64,000 nt of DNA from Oscillospiraceae bacterium (GTDB lineage: Bacteria; Bacillota; Clostridia; Oscillospirales; Acutalibacteraceae): NCBI GenBank assembly GCA_015066015.1, contig SVPE01000008.1:56583-120582 (forward strand), read 5' to 3'. Made by a program: the position numbers and the translations under genes. Below the pieces are notes generated by a model. The model did not search any database, was not told the origin of the DNA, and saw only the letters and a list, made by a program, of their open reading frames with translations. Within the stretch, counting starts at the first letter, position 1. Each line of letters starts with the position of its first letter. This document shows positions 7,898-17,310 of the stretch, piece after piece.

Positions 7898-9016
7898 TTA
7901 TTTTATGAGCGAAATTACATTATCTGCAATTTTTTCCTTTGCATCGACTGTGCTCATAGCCTTTGCAGCAGCCTCAACGGAGTGTCTCTTTTCATCGTCA
8001 GCAGCGAGGCTGAGGAAAAGCGACTGCATCTTCTCTTTGGTGAATTCTTTTTCCTCGAGGATGAGTGCTGCGCCCTTGTTGACAAGTGCCATTGCATTAT
8101 GATACTGATGGTTCTCGGCAACATTGGGTGAGGGAATGAGAATTGATGCCTTACCGAGCGCCTGAATTTCAGAAAGACTGCTTGCACCTGCACGGCAGAT
8201 GACTATATCTGCAGCAGACATACATCTGTGCATATCGTTTATGTATTCGCGGATTTCGATGTTGCTCTTGTTTTCGTGGTCTGTACCCTTTTCCTTGAGC
8301 TTGTCACCGAACCAGAGCCCGTACTGACCTGTTGCATGAAGGAAATAAAGATTCTCATCATCGCAGTTATCGGCAATTATATCGAGCATTGCATTGTTTA
8401 TGGTTGCAGCACCGAGGGAGCCGCCCATGGAAAGCACAAGCTTCTGATTATCCTTTACACCCAGCTCGGCACGGCTTATGTCTCTGTCGGCACGAAGCAT
8501 CTCACCTCTTACGGGAAGACCTGTAACAATGGGAGGATTCTTCGGTGAAAGGTACTTCTCGGCCTCACCGGCAGTAAGCATAACACTGTCAACAAGCTTT
8601 GCAAGGGTCTTGTTTGTGATACCGGGATAAGCATTCTGCTCGTGAATTGCAGTGGGGATACCCATCTTTGCGGCCATACGTACAACGGGGCCGCTTACAT
8701 AACCGCCGAAGCCCACAACAACATCGGGACAGAAATTCTTTATAATCTTTTTCACTCTTCTTCCGCAGGTGAGAAGATACCATACGGTCTTGATGTTTCT
8801 TATGATATTTTCGGGTGTGAGCTGACGCTGAAAGCCCGAAATTTTTATTGTGGTAAAATCAAAGCCTGCAGCAGGTACAAGCTTTGCTTCCATTTTATCC
8901 TTTGTGCCGACAAAGAGAATCTCTGCATCGGGATAACGGTCTCTTATTTCACCTGCAACTGCAAGTGCGGGATTGATGTGTCCGCCTGTACCGCCGGCGG
9001 CAAAAAGAATTTTCAT
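7898..9016 (-). CDS. murG: Lipid II synthase MurG
   Basis: Membrane-associated glycosyltransferase adding GlcNAc from UDP-GlcNAc to lipid I at the inner face of the membrane. The start AAGGTGGH is clear (LFAAGGTGGHINPALA), as are the HEQNAYPG and GGSLGA regions and the donor-site stretch CRAGASSLSEI. The ORF track begins at 9169, but those 51 extra residues overlap ftsW. The ATG at 9016 has AAGGAG nine bases upstream and gives a family-typical 372 residues. Gene order ftsW-murG-murA matches co-transcription with close spacing. Confidence 0.96.
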   Translation of the reverse strand: MKILFAAGGTGGHINPALAVAGEIRDRYPDAEILFVGTKDKMEAKLVPAAGFDFTTIKISGFQRQLTPENIIRNIKTVWYLLTCGRRVKKIIKNFCPDVVVGFGGYVSGPVVRMAAKMGIPTAIHEQNAYPGITNKTLAKLVDSVMLTAGEAEKYLSPKNPPIVTGLPVRGEMLRADRDISRAELGVKDNQKLVLSMGGSLGAATINNAMLDIIADNCDDENLYFLHATGQYGLWFGDKLKEKGTDHENKSNIEIREYINDMHRCMSAADIVICRAGASSLSEIQALGKASILIPSPNVAENHQYHNAMALVNKGAALILEEKEFTKEKMQSLFLSLAADDEKRHSVEAAAKAMSTVDAKEKIADNVISLIK

Positions 9017-9029
9017 TTTGAACATCTCC

Positions 9030-10316
9030 TTATCTTTTTTCAATGTTACAGTCCCTCGAAACACAAAGCACAACTCCCATCTGCGCAAGAAGTACGATAA
9101 GTGCCGTACCTCCGTAGCTGAAAAAAGGAAGAGAAATACCCGTATTCGGGAAAATATCCGTAACGACAAATATATTGAATATAACCTGAATGCCCAGCTG
9201 AATCATTATTCCCGTTACAAGAAGGGCACCGAAGTAGTTTCTGCATTTAAGGGCAATATAGCAGCCTCTTGCAATAAGTGCCGCAAAAAGAATCAGCACC
9301 GCCGAAGCACCGACAAAGCCCAGCTCCTCACAGATTACGGGGAAGATAAAATCATTCTGCGGCTCAGGGATATATAGCTGCTTTTGCATTGAATTGCCGA
9401 GACCGACGCCTAGAAGTCCGCCCGACCCTATGGCATAAAGTCCGTTGAGGGTCTGATAACGGCTGTCAGCATCAGCGGTGTCCTTATTGATAAAGGACTC
9501 AATTCTGCTTGATGCAAAGCCGAAGCCTTCGAGGATTTCCGGCTTGAGAAGCACCACAGTGACCGCTGCGGCAACAAGGGTAAACACAAGCGCAAAGTAT
9601 CTCCCCTTCGCACCCGAAACCCACAGCATCAGCACCCCTACGGTAAAAAGAAGAATCGTGCACGAGTAATGACTTTCCAGAAAAACAAGTCCGCAGAAAA
9701 GGCATATTACCGCCGAAAGAAGCACACATGCACGGAAACAGGTTGTGCCGAAGGAGAAAAATCTCTCCTCTGCCGATGTCAGATTATCCCTGCCTTTTTC
9801 AAGACGGATGTGTCTGTCAGTTTTGCTCATAAGAGGCTTCTGCATTACGTTTATCATATATGCAAGAACAATGATGAGGGCAAATTTTGCAAATTCAGAG
9901 GGCTGCACCTGTAAAGGTCCGATACTTATCCATCGCTTTGTCTGACTGTCCGTTGCACCGAAATTAAGCACAAGGGTAAGCACCAGAAGCGCAACCGTAC
10001 CGAAGAATACAAGAAGTGCAGGTCTGCCGTTGAGAAGCTTATAGTCAACCTTCGAAAGCACCGCCATAAGAACAAAGCCTATTGCTCCCCTTTCAAGCTG
10101 AGACCTGAGAAGCACCTCCGAGCCTCCCTTGTTAGCCTCGGAAAAGGCATAGGAGGCGGAGTACATCATAACAATTCCGAAGGCGAAAAGCACCAGCACA
10201 AGAAACAGAAACACAAGGTCAATGTTTCCTTTTGCAAAATAAGCACTGTCTTTTAAAATCAGCTTTTCTTTAAACGTCCCTGCAGTCTTTTTCCGTCCCG
10301 ATAAGGGCATAGACAT
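9030..10316 (-). CDS. ftsW: FtsW/SpoVE-family peptidoglycan glycosyltransferase (SEDS)
   Basis: Polytopic SEDS protein that polymerises lipid II into glycan strands with a class B PBP partner, here probably the PASTA transpeptidase in the same cluster. Around ten transmembrane helices are visible across 428 residues. Conserved SEDS stretches include QPSEFAKFALII, the large loop with QKQLYIPEPQNDFIFPVICEE, and the C-terminal GISLPFFSYGGTALI. The start has GGAGGC upstream. It may serve vegetative division (FtsW) or sporulation (SpoVE); position does not separate the two. Confidence 0.93.
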   Translation of the reverse strand: MSMPLSGRKKTAGTFKEKLILKDSAYFAKGNIDLVFLFLVLVLFAFGIVMMYSASYAFSEANKGGSEVLLRSQLERGAIGFVLMAVLSKVDYKLLNGRPALLVFFGTVALLVLTLVLNFGATDSQTKRWISIGPLQVQPSEFAKFALIIVLAYMINVMQKPLMSKTDRHIRLEKGRDNLTSAEERFFSFGTTCFRACVLLSAVICLFCGLVFLESHYSCTILLFTVGVLMLWVSGAKGRYFALVFTLVAAAVTVVLLKPEILEGFGFASSRIESFINKDTADADSRYQTLNGLYAIGSGGLLGVGLGNSMQKQLYIPEPQNDFIFPVICEELGFVGASAVLILFAALIARGCYIALKCRNYFGALLVTGIMIQLGIQVIFNIFVVTDIFPNTGISLPFFSYGGTALIVLLAQMGVVLCVSRDCNIEKR

Positions 10317-10359
10317 AAAAAGGACAGCCTCCGTTTAATGATGATGTAAAATAAGTAAA

Positions 10360-11403
10360 TTATTTATTGACCGTAAAGTACATAAGTACGACACCTATTA
10401 TGCAGCCGACAGTGCTCACTGCAGTGAAAACAGCAACGATTTTCTTTTCGTTCCAGCCGCACATTTCAAAATGGTGATGGATAGGTGCCATTTTGAAAAC
10501 CTTCTTTTTGCGGATTTTGATTGATCCGATCTGGATAACGTCGCTGAGAGCCTCTATAACGTAAATGATGCCTACGGGAAGAAGTATAACCGGGCATTCA
10601 ACAGCATAGGCAAGTGCAACAACAAGACCGCCAAGGAACATTGAACCGGTATCGCCCATCATAACCTTTGCAGGGTAGTGATTCCATACGATGTAACCGC
10701 AGCAGCTGCCTGCAAGTGCGGCACCGAGAATTCCTACGGATGTATTCTTCATAATAAGACCCATTACACAGAAAGCAACACCGACAGGGATTGTTACGCT
10801 GCCGCAAAGACCGTCAACACCGTCAGTAAAGTTAACTGCATTGATTGCACCGTAAATTACGCAGACGCCGAAAATAAAGAAGAAAATCATTCCGGGGATA
10901 CTGTCAAGTGCAAGCTTGCCGTAGAAGGGAATGTACATTCCGGTGCTGTCGCTGATTGCAAGTGAAGCAAGATAACCGGCAATAATAAGCACCTGAGGAA
11001 TTGTCTTCTGAATTTCGGTAAGACCGAGGTTTCTCTTTTTTACAACCTTGATGTAGTCGTCTGCAAAGCCTACAAGTGAGAAGCAGAATGCCATAAGTAT
11101 ACCGGCAAAAAGTCTTGTCATCTGCTGATTGCGAAGCACCTCAAGCTCTGCAAAGGCATCAAAGCCCGCAAGCTTACAGGTAAGAAGTGTAAGCGCAGTG
11201 ACAACAATAGTACCTATAATGAACATGATACCGCCCATTGTGGGTGTACCCTGCTTTTTGGCGTGCCATTTCGGGCCGATGTCCACAAGGATATTCTGAC
11301 CGAATTTAAGCTTGTGAAGTATGGGGATAAGAAAATATCCGAGCACTGCCGTCACAATAAGGGACAGCACAAAGCTTATTGAAATTGCGATAATACTGTT
11401 CAT
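10360..11403 (-). CDS. mraY: Phospho-MurNAc-pentapeptide translocase MraY
   Basis: Integral membrane enzyme that moves phospho-MurNAc-pentapeptide from UDP onto undecaprenyl phosphate, giving lipid I. The 347 residues form about ten helices. Family signatures present are KQGTPTMGG, the Asp pair in GFADDYIK, NAVNFTDGVDGL, GDTGSMFLGG and the His-rich APIHHHFE loop. It lies 37 bases after murE and 43 bases before ftsW in one direction, matching the usual dcw order except that murF and murD are absent. Confidence 0.97.
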   Translation of the reverse strand: MNSIIAISISFVLSLIVTAVLGYFLIPILHKLKFGQNILVDIGPKWHAKKQGTPTMGGIMFIIGTIVVTALTLLTCKLAGFDAFAELEVLRNQQMTRLFAGILMAFCFSLVGFADDYIKVVKKRNLGLTEIQKTIPQVLIIAGYLASLAISDSTGMYIPFYGKLALDSIPGMIFFFIFGVCVIYGAINAVNFTDGVDGLCGSVTIPVGVAFCVMGLIMKNTSVGILGAALAGSCCGYIVWNHYPAKVMMGDTGSMFLGGLVVALAYAVECPVILLPVGIIYVIEALSDVIQIGSIKIRKKKVFKMAPIHHHFEMCGWNEKKIVAVFTAVSTVGCIIGVVLMYFTVNK

Positions 11404-11440
11404 TTTAAAACATTCCTTTCAATTTATCTTTCGCGGAAAA

Positions 11441-12856
11441 TCATTTTGCAAGGATTTCCCTTACAATTTCCCGCTCATCAAAGGGCAGCTTTTCGTCGCC
11501 TATCTGCTGACTTGTTTCATGCCCTTTACCTGCCAGGAAAATAATATCATTATTTTGCGCCCTTTTCAAGGCATATTCTATTGCTTTTTTCCGATTTTCG
11601 TGAATGTAAACGGATTTTTTACTTTTTTTCATTCCCGAAAGTATATCTTCAATGATTTTTTCAGGCTCCTCGTACCGTGGGTTATCACTTGTGACCACGG
11701 TAATATCGGAAAGCTCACCGACAATCTCGCCCATACGGCTGCGCTTTTCCCGGTCTCTGTTTCCGCCGCAGCCGAATACGGTAATTATTCTCCCCTTCTT
11801 TATGCCTCTGAGAAAAAGAAGGCTCTGCCTTAATGAATCCTCGGTATGCGCATAGTCGATTATAACGGAAAAGTCTCTGTCAAGAGGGAGAAACTCCATT
11901 CTGCCCCTGACGGAATAAAACTGTCTGAGCCCCTCAGCACAGCCGTAAAGGCTTATGCCAAGCTCCATACAAAGTGCAATTGCCGACAGTGAGTTTGCAA
12001 CATTGAAAAGTCCCGGTACCTTAAGCTTTATGCGGTGTATTATTCCGTCTCCGACAAAGGCGTAATCTGTCTCCTGCTGCTTGCAGCTGATGCTTTTTGC
12101 CGTATAGGTTGCACTGTTATCCCGAAGGGAATAAGTAATAGTTTTCCCTTTTGACGCATTTATAAAATCGTCTCTTGCTCCGTCGTCATAATTTATCACG
12201 CTGAAAAAAGCATTTCTGAATAGCTCCAGCTTCGCATTTTTATAGTTTTCGGCGTTTCCGTGATAATCAAGGTGGTCCCTTGTAAGATTCGTGAGCACCG
12301 CACCTTCAAATTCAAGCCCGTAAAGCCTCTGCTGAAAAAGGCCCTGAGACGACGCCTCAATAACACAGAATTCGCCTCCCGAATTCCTTACCTCGCTGAG
12401 CATTCTGTGAAGCTCAAAGCAATCGGGAGTTGTAAGCACCGACTCTGTTTCGCTTATGCAGGTATCGTTTTTCACCGTGCTTATCAGTCCGCAGCGTCTT
12501 CCCGCAACGGTAAGTATACGGTGAATCATATAGCAGGTTGTTGTTTTTCCGTTTGTACCCGTAACGCCTATAAGCCGCAGTGCCCTGTGGCAATCACTGA
12601 AAAAGGCACTGCACAAAAGCGCGTAGGCTTTTCTTGTGTCGCTTACGACAACGCAGTCACCACATACCGCACTGTCTGATATAACAAGCTCGGCGCCCCT
12701 TGAAAAAGCGTCCGCAACATAGTCACGGGCATTTTTGTGACAGACAAAAATACTGCCCTTACTGCATTTTCTTGAGTCATCCGTAATATATTTTATGTCC
12801 TTATCCTCACCTTTATACGATATGTCAACAGCTCTTAACAATTGAGAGATAAGCAT
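11441..12856 (-). CDS. murE: UDP-MurNAc-tripeptide synthetase MurE (meso-DAP type)
   Basis: ATP-dependent cytosolic ligase adding the third stem-peptide residue. The P-loop is GTNGKTT near residue 100, and the central domain carries TNLTRDHLDYHG. The specificity motif reads DNPRYEEP; DNPR is the known signature for meso-diaminopimelate rather than L-Lys addition, so this organism probably has DAP-type peptidoglycan. Length 471 is normal. A CCTCC complement just upstream supports the ATG. The next ligases (MurF, MurD, MurC) are not found here. Confidence 0.95.
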   Translation of the reverse strand: MLISQLLRAVDISYKGEDKDIKYITDDSRKCSKGSIFVCHKNARDYVADAFSRGAELVISDSAVCGDCVVVSDTRKAYALLCSAFFSDCHRALRLIGVTGTNGKTTTCYMIHRILTVAGRRCGLISTVKNDTCISETESVLTTPDCFELHRMLSEVRNSGGEFCVIEASSQGLFQQRLYGLEFEGAVLTNLTRDHLDYHGNAENYKNAKLELFRNAFFSVINYDDGARDDFINASKGKTITYSLRDNSATYTAKSISCKQQETDYAFVGDGIIHRIKLKVPGLFNVANSLSAIALCMELGISLYGCAEGLRQFYSVRGRMEFLPLDRDFSVIIDYAHTEDSLRQSLLFLRGIKKGRIITVFGCGGNRDREKRSRMGEIVGELSDITVVTSDNPRYEEPEKIIEDILSGMKKSKKSVYIHENRKKAIEYALKRAQNNDIIFLAGKGHETSQQIGDEKLPFDEREIVREILAK

Positions 12857-12868
12857 ATTTTTCCTCCG

Positions 12869-15181
12869 TTAATCTGCCGCTGCTTCACGGCTTATGAATG
12901 TAACTGTAAGTGTTGTACCCGCTTTCACCACAGTGCCCTCGGGAATACTCTGACTGTAGGAAACAAGAGCATCCTGCCCCTGTCCTGACGAAAAAATAAC
13001 ATTAAGTGAATGCTCTGCGGCAAGAAAATTCACCTCAGAGACTGTTTTGCCTGAAAAGTCGGGCACTACCGTTTCAACAGCTTCGCCTGCCTTATCGGTA
13101 TAAACCACCACAACTCCGCCCCTTGCAATCAGCTGACCCTCCGACGGAAACTGAGAGATAATGTTTTCCCCTTTGCCCGACACCTTTATTTCAAAGCCCT
13201 CTGCAGCGGCAATATTTCTCGCCTGCCATAAGGGCATACCGATAAAATCCGGTGCGGTAAAGCTGACTGCCGAAAGCTCCTTTTCGGTGTACTGCGGCTC
13301 ATAATTCATGTAATCGAGTGTACTTCTGATTACCTCTTTTGCAACGGGTGCCGCAAGAGCGCCGCCGCTTGTAAGGTAGCCCGACGGACTGTCAATCCCG
13401 ATAAGCACACATATTTGGGGATTATCTGCAGGGGCAAAGGAAAGAAAAGAGGCTATGTAGGAATTAGTGCCCGAATCGAGCTTCTGTGCAGTGCCTGTTT
13501 TCCCCGCTATACGGTAGCCCTCAAGGTAAGCGTTTTTACCCGTACCCTCAGAGACAACCGATTCCATCATGCTCCTGACCTTTTCGCAGGTGCTTTCGCT
13601 TAAAATCTGACGCCTGAGTGAAGGCTCGGTTTTTCTGATAAGCTCACCGTCGCTGTCAAGCACACCTGCCACAAGGTAGGGCTTCATCAGCCTTCCGCCG
13701 TTGGCAATTGCCGATGCGGCACTCACGAGCTGAAGCGGTGTGACTCTCACGCTCTGCCCGAAGGATGTACTTGCAAGGTCAACTATGCTCATTTTATCCC
13801 TTCGGTGGACAATTGAGATGCTTTCATTTGCCGCATCGATACCCGTCCGTTCCGTAAAGCCGAAGGACTCAAAATATTTATAGTAATTCTCTACTCCGAG
13901 TCTTTGTCCCAGGGAAATGAAAAAACAGTTGCAGGAATTCATAAGACCCTGACACAGAGTCTGACTTCCGTGAGCCTTATGGCTTGCACAGTGATAAACC
14001 GTATCGGCAACACGTATGGACGACGTGCAGCTGAAGCCTGTTTTTTCGGTAGCAACGCCCTCTTCCAGTGCTGCCGCAAGGGTGAAAATTTTAAAGGTCG
14101 AGCCGGGCTCATAATTACTCGTAAGACAAAAGCTGTTCCACTGTCTGAAAAGAAGCTCCGAGTATTTTTCCTTATACTCCGTTGTGCCCGGTGTAAGCAG
14201 TGAAAGCTCCGAGGAATCGGTAGAAGCTGAAAGCTCACGGGGATTATTAAGATCAAAATCCGGCTTATCGCTCATAGCGAGAATTGCGCCCGTTTTCACG
14301 TCAGCCACAATACCGTAAACGCCCTTTGCCTTAGTCCTCGAAAGAGCCTTTGTCAAAGAATTTTCAAGGTAGGTCTGTATGTTTTTGTCCACCGTGAGAA
14401 TAAGCCCGTTACCCTCAACGGGATCAATTATGGTTTCATAGCTGTCTGAGATTTCATTACCTCTTGAATCTCTTGCAGAAAGGATTCTGCCGTCTGTCCC
14501 CTTAAGCTCACTGTTATAGTAGCTTTCAAGTCCTGTTTCACCGTCGCCGTCAGCATTGACAACGCCTATAAGCTTTGACGCGAGACTTTGTCCCGGATAA
14601 ATTCTGTTTTGGGAATTCTCATAATAAAAGCAGCTGCGAAGGTCTACTGTGCTTTTATCCTTTATATAAAAGGGCTCGCAGAAAAACTCCTCAAGAAGCC
14701 TGATTTCCTCACTTGTAATATTCTTGTGAATTCTCGCCTGAGGGTCCGAGCTTCTGCTCAGGGCGGTCATGATATCCTCTTCGTCAAGTGAAAGCACCTG
14801 AGCAATTCTCCGGCAGATAAGTGAAAAGCACCTCTGCTTTTCCTCAGGATATTTTTTGAATTTAAGGTTTAATCTGTAACTGTTTACGCAAAGGTTGCGG
14901 CAGGGCTCACTTGCAGCAAGCAAAGACATATTGCAGTCGTAAATTGTGCCTCTTGCCGCCTTTACGGTCGTGTCTCTGAGCTGATTGTCAGCAGCAAGCT
15001 GCCTGTACTCTTCGCCCCTTGTGAGCATAATGTACGCCACTCTGCCGAGGCAACCGAAAATAAGAAGAAACAGCATTGCAAGACAAAGTGTCACCGTACG
15101 GAAGGAAAAGGCTCCGCTTATCCTTCTTTTTACCGAGTCCTTATTTACATAATGCTCCTTATTTTTTCTTTGCAAAGGCAC
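12869..15181 (-). CDS. SpoVD/PBP2B-like class B penicillin-binding protein with two PASTA domains
   Basis: Bitopic transpeptidase that cross-links septal or spore-cortex peptidoglycan. A transmembrane helix (about 24-50) is followed by the dimerisation domain, then the transpeptidase domain with all three active motifs: STFK, SCN in NSCNCFFISLG, and KTGTAQ. Two C-terminal PASTA-like repeats (about 645-705 and 710-770) end the protein. The 770 residues fit SpoVD/PBP2B-type enzymes. The listed start is GTG with a close GGAG; a later TTG start is possible. The neighbouring SEDS protein is its likely partner. A vegetative or sporulation role cannot be settled from sequence. Confidence 0.92.
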   Translation of the reverse strand: MPLQRKNKEHYVNKDSVKRRISGAFSFRTVTLCLAMLFLLIFGCLGRVAYIMLTRGEEYRQLAADNQLRDTTVKAARGTIYDCNMSLLAASEPCRNLCVNSYRLNLKFKKYPEEKQRCFSLICRRIAQVLSLDEEDIMTALSRSSDPQARIHKNITSEEIRLLEEFFCEPFYIKDKSTVDLRSCFYYENSQNRIYPGQSLASKLIGVVNADGDGETGLESYYNSELKGTDGRILSARDSRGNEISDSYETIIDPVEGNGLILTVDKNIQTYLENSLTKALSRTKAKGVYGIVADVKTGAILAMSDKPDFDLNNPRELSASTDSSELSLLTPGTTEYKEKYSELLFRQWNSFCLTSNYEPGSTFKIFTLAAALEEGVATEKTGFSCTSSIRVADTVYHCASHKAHGSQTLCQGLMNSCNCFFISLGQRLGVENYYKYFESFGFTERTGIDAANESISIVHRRDKMSIVDLASTSFGQSVRVTPLQLVSAASAIANGGRLMKPYLVAGVLDSDGELIRKTEPSLRRQILSESTCEKVRSMMESVVSEGTGKNAYLEGYRIAGKTGTAQKLDSGTNSYIASFLSFAPADNPQICVLIGIDSPSGYLTSGGALAAPVAKEVIRSTLDYMNYEPQYTEKELSAVSFTAPDFIGMPLWQARNIAAAEGFEIKVSGKGENIISQFPSEGQLIARGGVVVVYTDKAGEAVETVVPDFSGKTVSEVNFLAAEHSLNVIFSSGQGQDALVSYSQSIPEGTVVKAGTTLTVTFISREAAAD

Positions 15182-15221
15182 CAGCTCCCGGGAAATTAAT
15201 AGGTTTCAAAAAGTCAAAACA

Positions 15222-15253
15222 GGGGCTGCCAAAAAAACAGTCCCTTGTTTGAT
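15222..15253 (-). terminator. Hairpin between ftsL and the PBP gene
   Basis: Imperfect minus-strand hairpin (AACAAGGGACTG against CAGCCCCTGTT) with a seven-T loop, followed by TTTTGAC. It may act as an attenuator or weak terminator inside the operon. Confidence 0.35.
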
Positions 15254-15299
15254 TTACACGAATAATATATTCATTTCCCTTTGCTTTTATTATCCTGCC

Positions 15300-15797
15300 T
15301 CAGCTGTAATCGCTTATTCTTACCTGTCTGGTCTTTTTTTCGGGGACCTTGATAAGTCCGAGCTGCTCAGTAGCAATTTTATCTATATTGATACCCTTGG
15401 TTGCTTCGTCAAGCTGAAACTTAAGAGTATTGTTCTGCTCAAGACAAAGCTGGTATTCACTTTCAAGTGTTTCAAGTCTTGATTTTGCGCTGTTGAGCTC
15501 AGCCTTGCTTGCTATAGCCATTATACCGACTGAAAGAAACAGTGCGAGAACTATGGATGTCTGTATCATAAAAAGCTTGAAGGTTCTGTTTTTTGCAAGA
15601 ATACCCTGCTTTTTTGTACCTTCAACTCTTGTAAGCTTAGGCTGTTCTTTTCTCTGAGGAGGTCTCTGCTGAGTGCTTCTTCTGTCAGGTGCTGCATTTG
15701 CTCTGGGAGCAGTATTGCCGTATTGTGTTCTGCCTGCTGTACGTGTAGGCACGTAGTCATCAAAAATATCGTTGTACTTATATGCGTACGGTGCCAC
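15300..15797 (-). CDS. ftsL: FtsL-like septum formation protein
   Basis: Small bitopic divisome protein. A basic, Pro/Gln/Arg-rich cytoplasmic region (about 1-70) precedes one transmembrane helix (about 73-94). A coiled-coil segment (about 97-140) follows, then an FtsL/DivIC-like end, IDKIATEQLGLIKVP. It is expected to bridge FtsQ/DivIB and the septal synthase. Initiation is at GTG with GAGGTGAGG four bases upstream, better than any nearby ATG. Sequence conservation in this family is low, so the name rests on topology, coiled coil and position between rsmH and the PBP gene. Confidence 0.82.
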   Translation of the reverse strand: MAPYAYKYNDIFDDYVPTRTAGRTQYGNTAPRANAAPDRRSTQQRPPQRKEQPKLTRVEGTKKQGILAKNRTFKLFMIQTSIVLALFLSVGIMAIASKAELNSAKSRLETLESEYQLCLEQNNTLKFQLDEATKGINIDKIATEQLGLIKVPEKKTRQVRISDYS

Positions 15798-15838
15798 TTG
15801 ACCTCACCTCTTCCTTTATTTTTAACGAATTGATTTTT

Positions 15839-16768
15839 TCAACGAATTTTCTTTATGCATCTGAGTGTTGCGCTTCTCGAACGCGGATTTTCTTCAATCT
15901 CTTTTTCGCTCGGCAGAATCTTTCTGAAGGGAAGCTCACCCTCCGGAGTTTTTCCGCAGATGCACACCGGTGCGCTTCTCGGGCACTCACAGCCCTTGCA
16001 GAATTCACGGAAAGCATTTTTCACTATCCTGTCTTCAAGGGAATGGAAGGTAATGATTGAAAGTCTGCCGTCCTTCCTGAGGCAAGAAAACATTTCCCCT
16101 ATAGTATCCTCAAGCTGTCCGGTTTCATTGTTAATAAATATTCTGACGCTTTGGAAAGTTTTTCGCGCCGGGTGATGACCCGTTCTTCTTGCAGCTGCGG
16201 GAATACTGTTTTTTACGATTTCCGCAAGCTCTGTTGTAGTGTCTATAGGCTTCTGCTGTCTTAACTGCACAATGCTTCTTGCAATTCTCGGTGCAAACTT
16301 TTCCTCTCCGTAAAGACGGAAAATTCTGATAAGCTCACCCTCGGAAAAGGTATTTATAACATCGTGCGCCGACATACCCTCCTTACTCATCCTCATATCG
16401 AGCATTGCCTCATTGTGAATCGAAAAGCCTCTGTCCGCCTTGTCCATCTGGTGTGATGAAACTCCGAGGTCAGCCATTACGCCGTCGACCTTGTCTATGC
16501 CTAAGTCCGAAAGAATCGATGAAAGCTCCGAAAATGCCGAATGCACAACGGTGACATTCTTTTCTCCTCCGATTCTCTCCTTTATAACTTCTATTGCCTC
16601 GGGATCACGGTCAATAGCGATAAGTCTGCCTGTGCCCTCGAGCCTTCTTAATATCTCGCGGCTGTGTCCCGCACCTCCGCAGGTACAGTCTACATATATG
16701 CCGCCTTTTTTTACATCAAGTGAGTCGACAGTTTCCTTAAGCAGCACGCTTACGTGTGAAAATTCCAT
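15839..16768 (-). CDS. rsmH: 16S rRNA (cytosine(1402)-N(4))-methyltransferase RsmH
   Basis: SAM-dependent methyltransferase acting on C1402 of 16S rRNA. Clear family features are HVSVLLKETVD at the start, the SAM loop DCTCGGAGHS, DRDPEA, and the region MADLGVSSHQMD. The ORF track starts at 16786, but the ATG at 16768 begins one base after the mraZ stop and has GGAAGGTGAG upstream, so it is preferred (309 residues). It is translationally coupled to mraZ, as is usual at the head of dcw clusters. Confidence 0.96.
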   Translation of the reverse strand: MEFSHVSVLLKETVDSLDVKKGGIYVDCTCGGAGHSREILRRLEGTGRLIAIDRDPEAIEVIKERIGGEKNVTVVHSAFSELSSILSDLGIDKVDGVMADLGVSSHQMDKADRGFSIHNEAMLDMRMSKEGMSAHDVINTFSEGELIRIFRLYGEEKFAPRIARSIVQLRQQKPIDTTTELAEIVKNSIPAAARRTGHHPARKTFQSVRIFINNETGQLEDTIGEMFSCLRKDGRLSIITFHSLEDRIVKNAFREFCKGCECPRSAPVCICGKTPEGELPFRKILPSEKEIEENPRSRSATLRCIKKIR

Positions 16769-16769
16769 C

Positions 16770-17261
16770 TTACTCACCTTCCACATCGAGGAATCTGCCC
16801 TCGCCCATCATCTGACGGTAAACATCTGCTTCCTTTTCAACGGCAGCCTCATCAGCCTCGTTATCCTCGCAGACCATCTGCAAGCTGGCGTTATAAGACT
16901 TTTTGCTCATAAGCTCCACATAAGAGCCGAAACCGACAAAGATACATTCCTTTTCAAGTCCCGCATTTTCCGCAATTACCGAATTTATGGTGATTCTTCC
17001 CTGACTGTCATAGGATGCTATGTTGGCAGTAAGGAAAATCGGTGAAAGAAGCTTCTTTTTCTTTGCCTGATTATTCATATTCGGAACGGCATTACTGAAC
17101 TCTCTTTCAAACTCATCCTTGCTGTAAAGCTGAATGGAAGGATTCTCTTTAGATGCATAAAGTCTGTAGTAAATAGTTTCACCAAGCTCTTCACGGAACT
17201 TAACCGGAACGAAAACACGGTTTTTTGAGTCCATATTATGTTCGTATGTACCGATAAACAT
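16770..17261 (-). CDS. mraZ: Transcriptional regulator MraZ
   Basis: DNA-binding protein of the AbrB-like (SpoVT) fold that regulates the dcw operon, typically its own promoter. Two tandem MraZ domains are visible: an N-terminal one with the hallmark SKNRVFVPVKFRE and a second with DSQGRITINSVIAE. The family usually has 140-150 residues; here 163, with an acidic C-terminal tail (EADEAAVEKEADVYRQM). It is the first gene after the consensus promoter at 17377-17405, and GTGG-type boxes lie between promoter and gene. Confidence 0.95.
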   Translation of the reverse strand: MFIGTYEHNMDSKNRVFVPVKFREELGETIYYRLYASKENPSIQLYSKDEFEREFSNAVPNMNNQAKKKKLLSPIFLTANIASYDSQGRITINSVIAENAGLEKECIFVGFGSYVELMSKKSYNASLQMVCEDNEADEAAVEKEADVYRQMMGEGRFLDVEGE

Positions 17262-17310
17262 TTAAAGCACCTTCCTTTCTTTTCAGATGAAAACAGAAGC
17301 GGAGTGCGAT

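Noticed and set aside
9017-9169. N-terminal extension of MurG in the ORF track
   Set aside because: Overlaps the end of ftsW and has no ribosome site; the ATG at 9016 has AAGGAG and gives the normal length.
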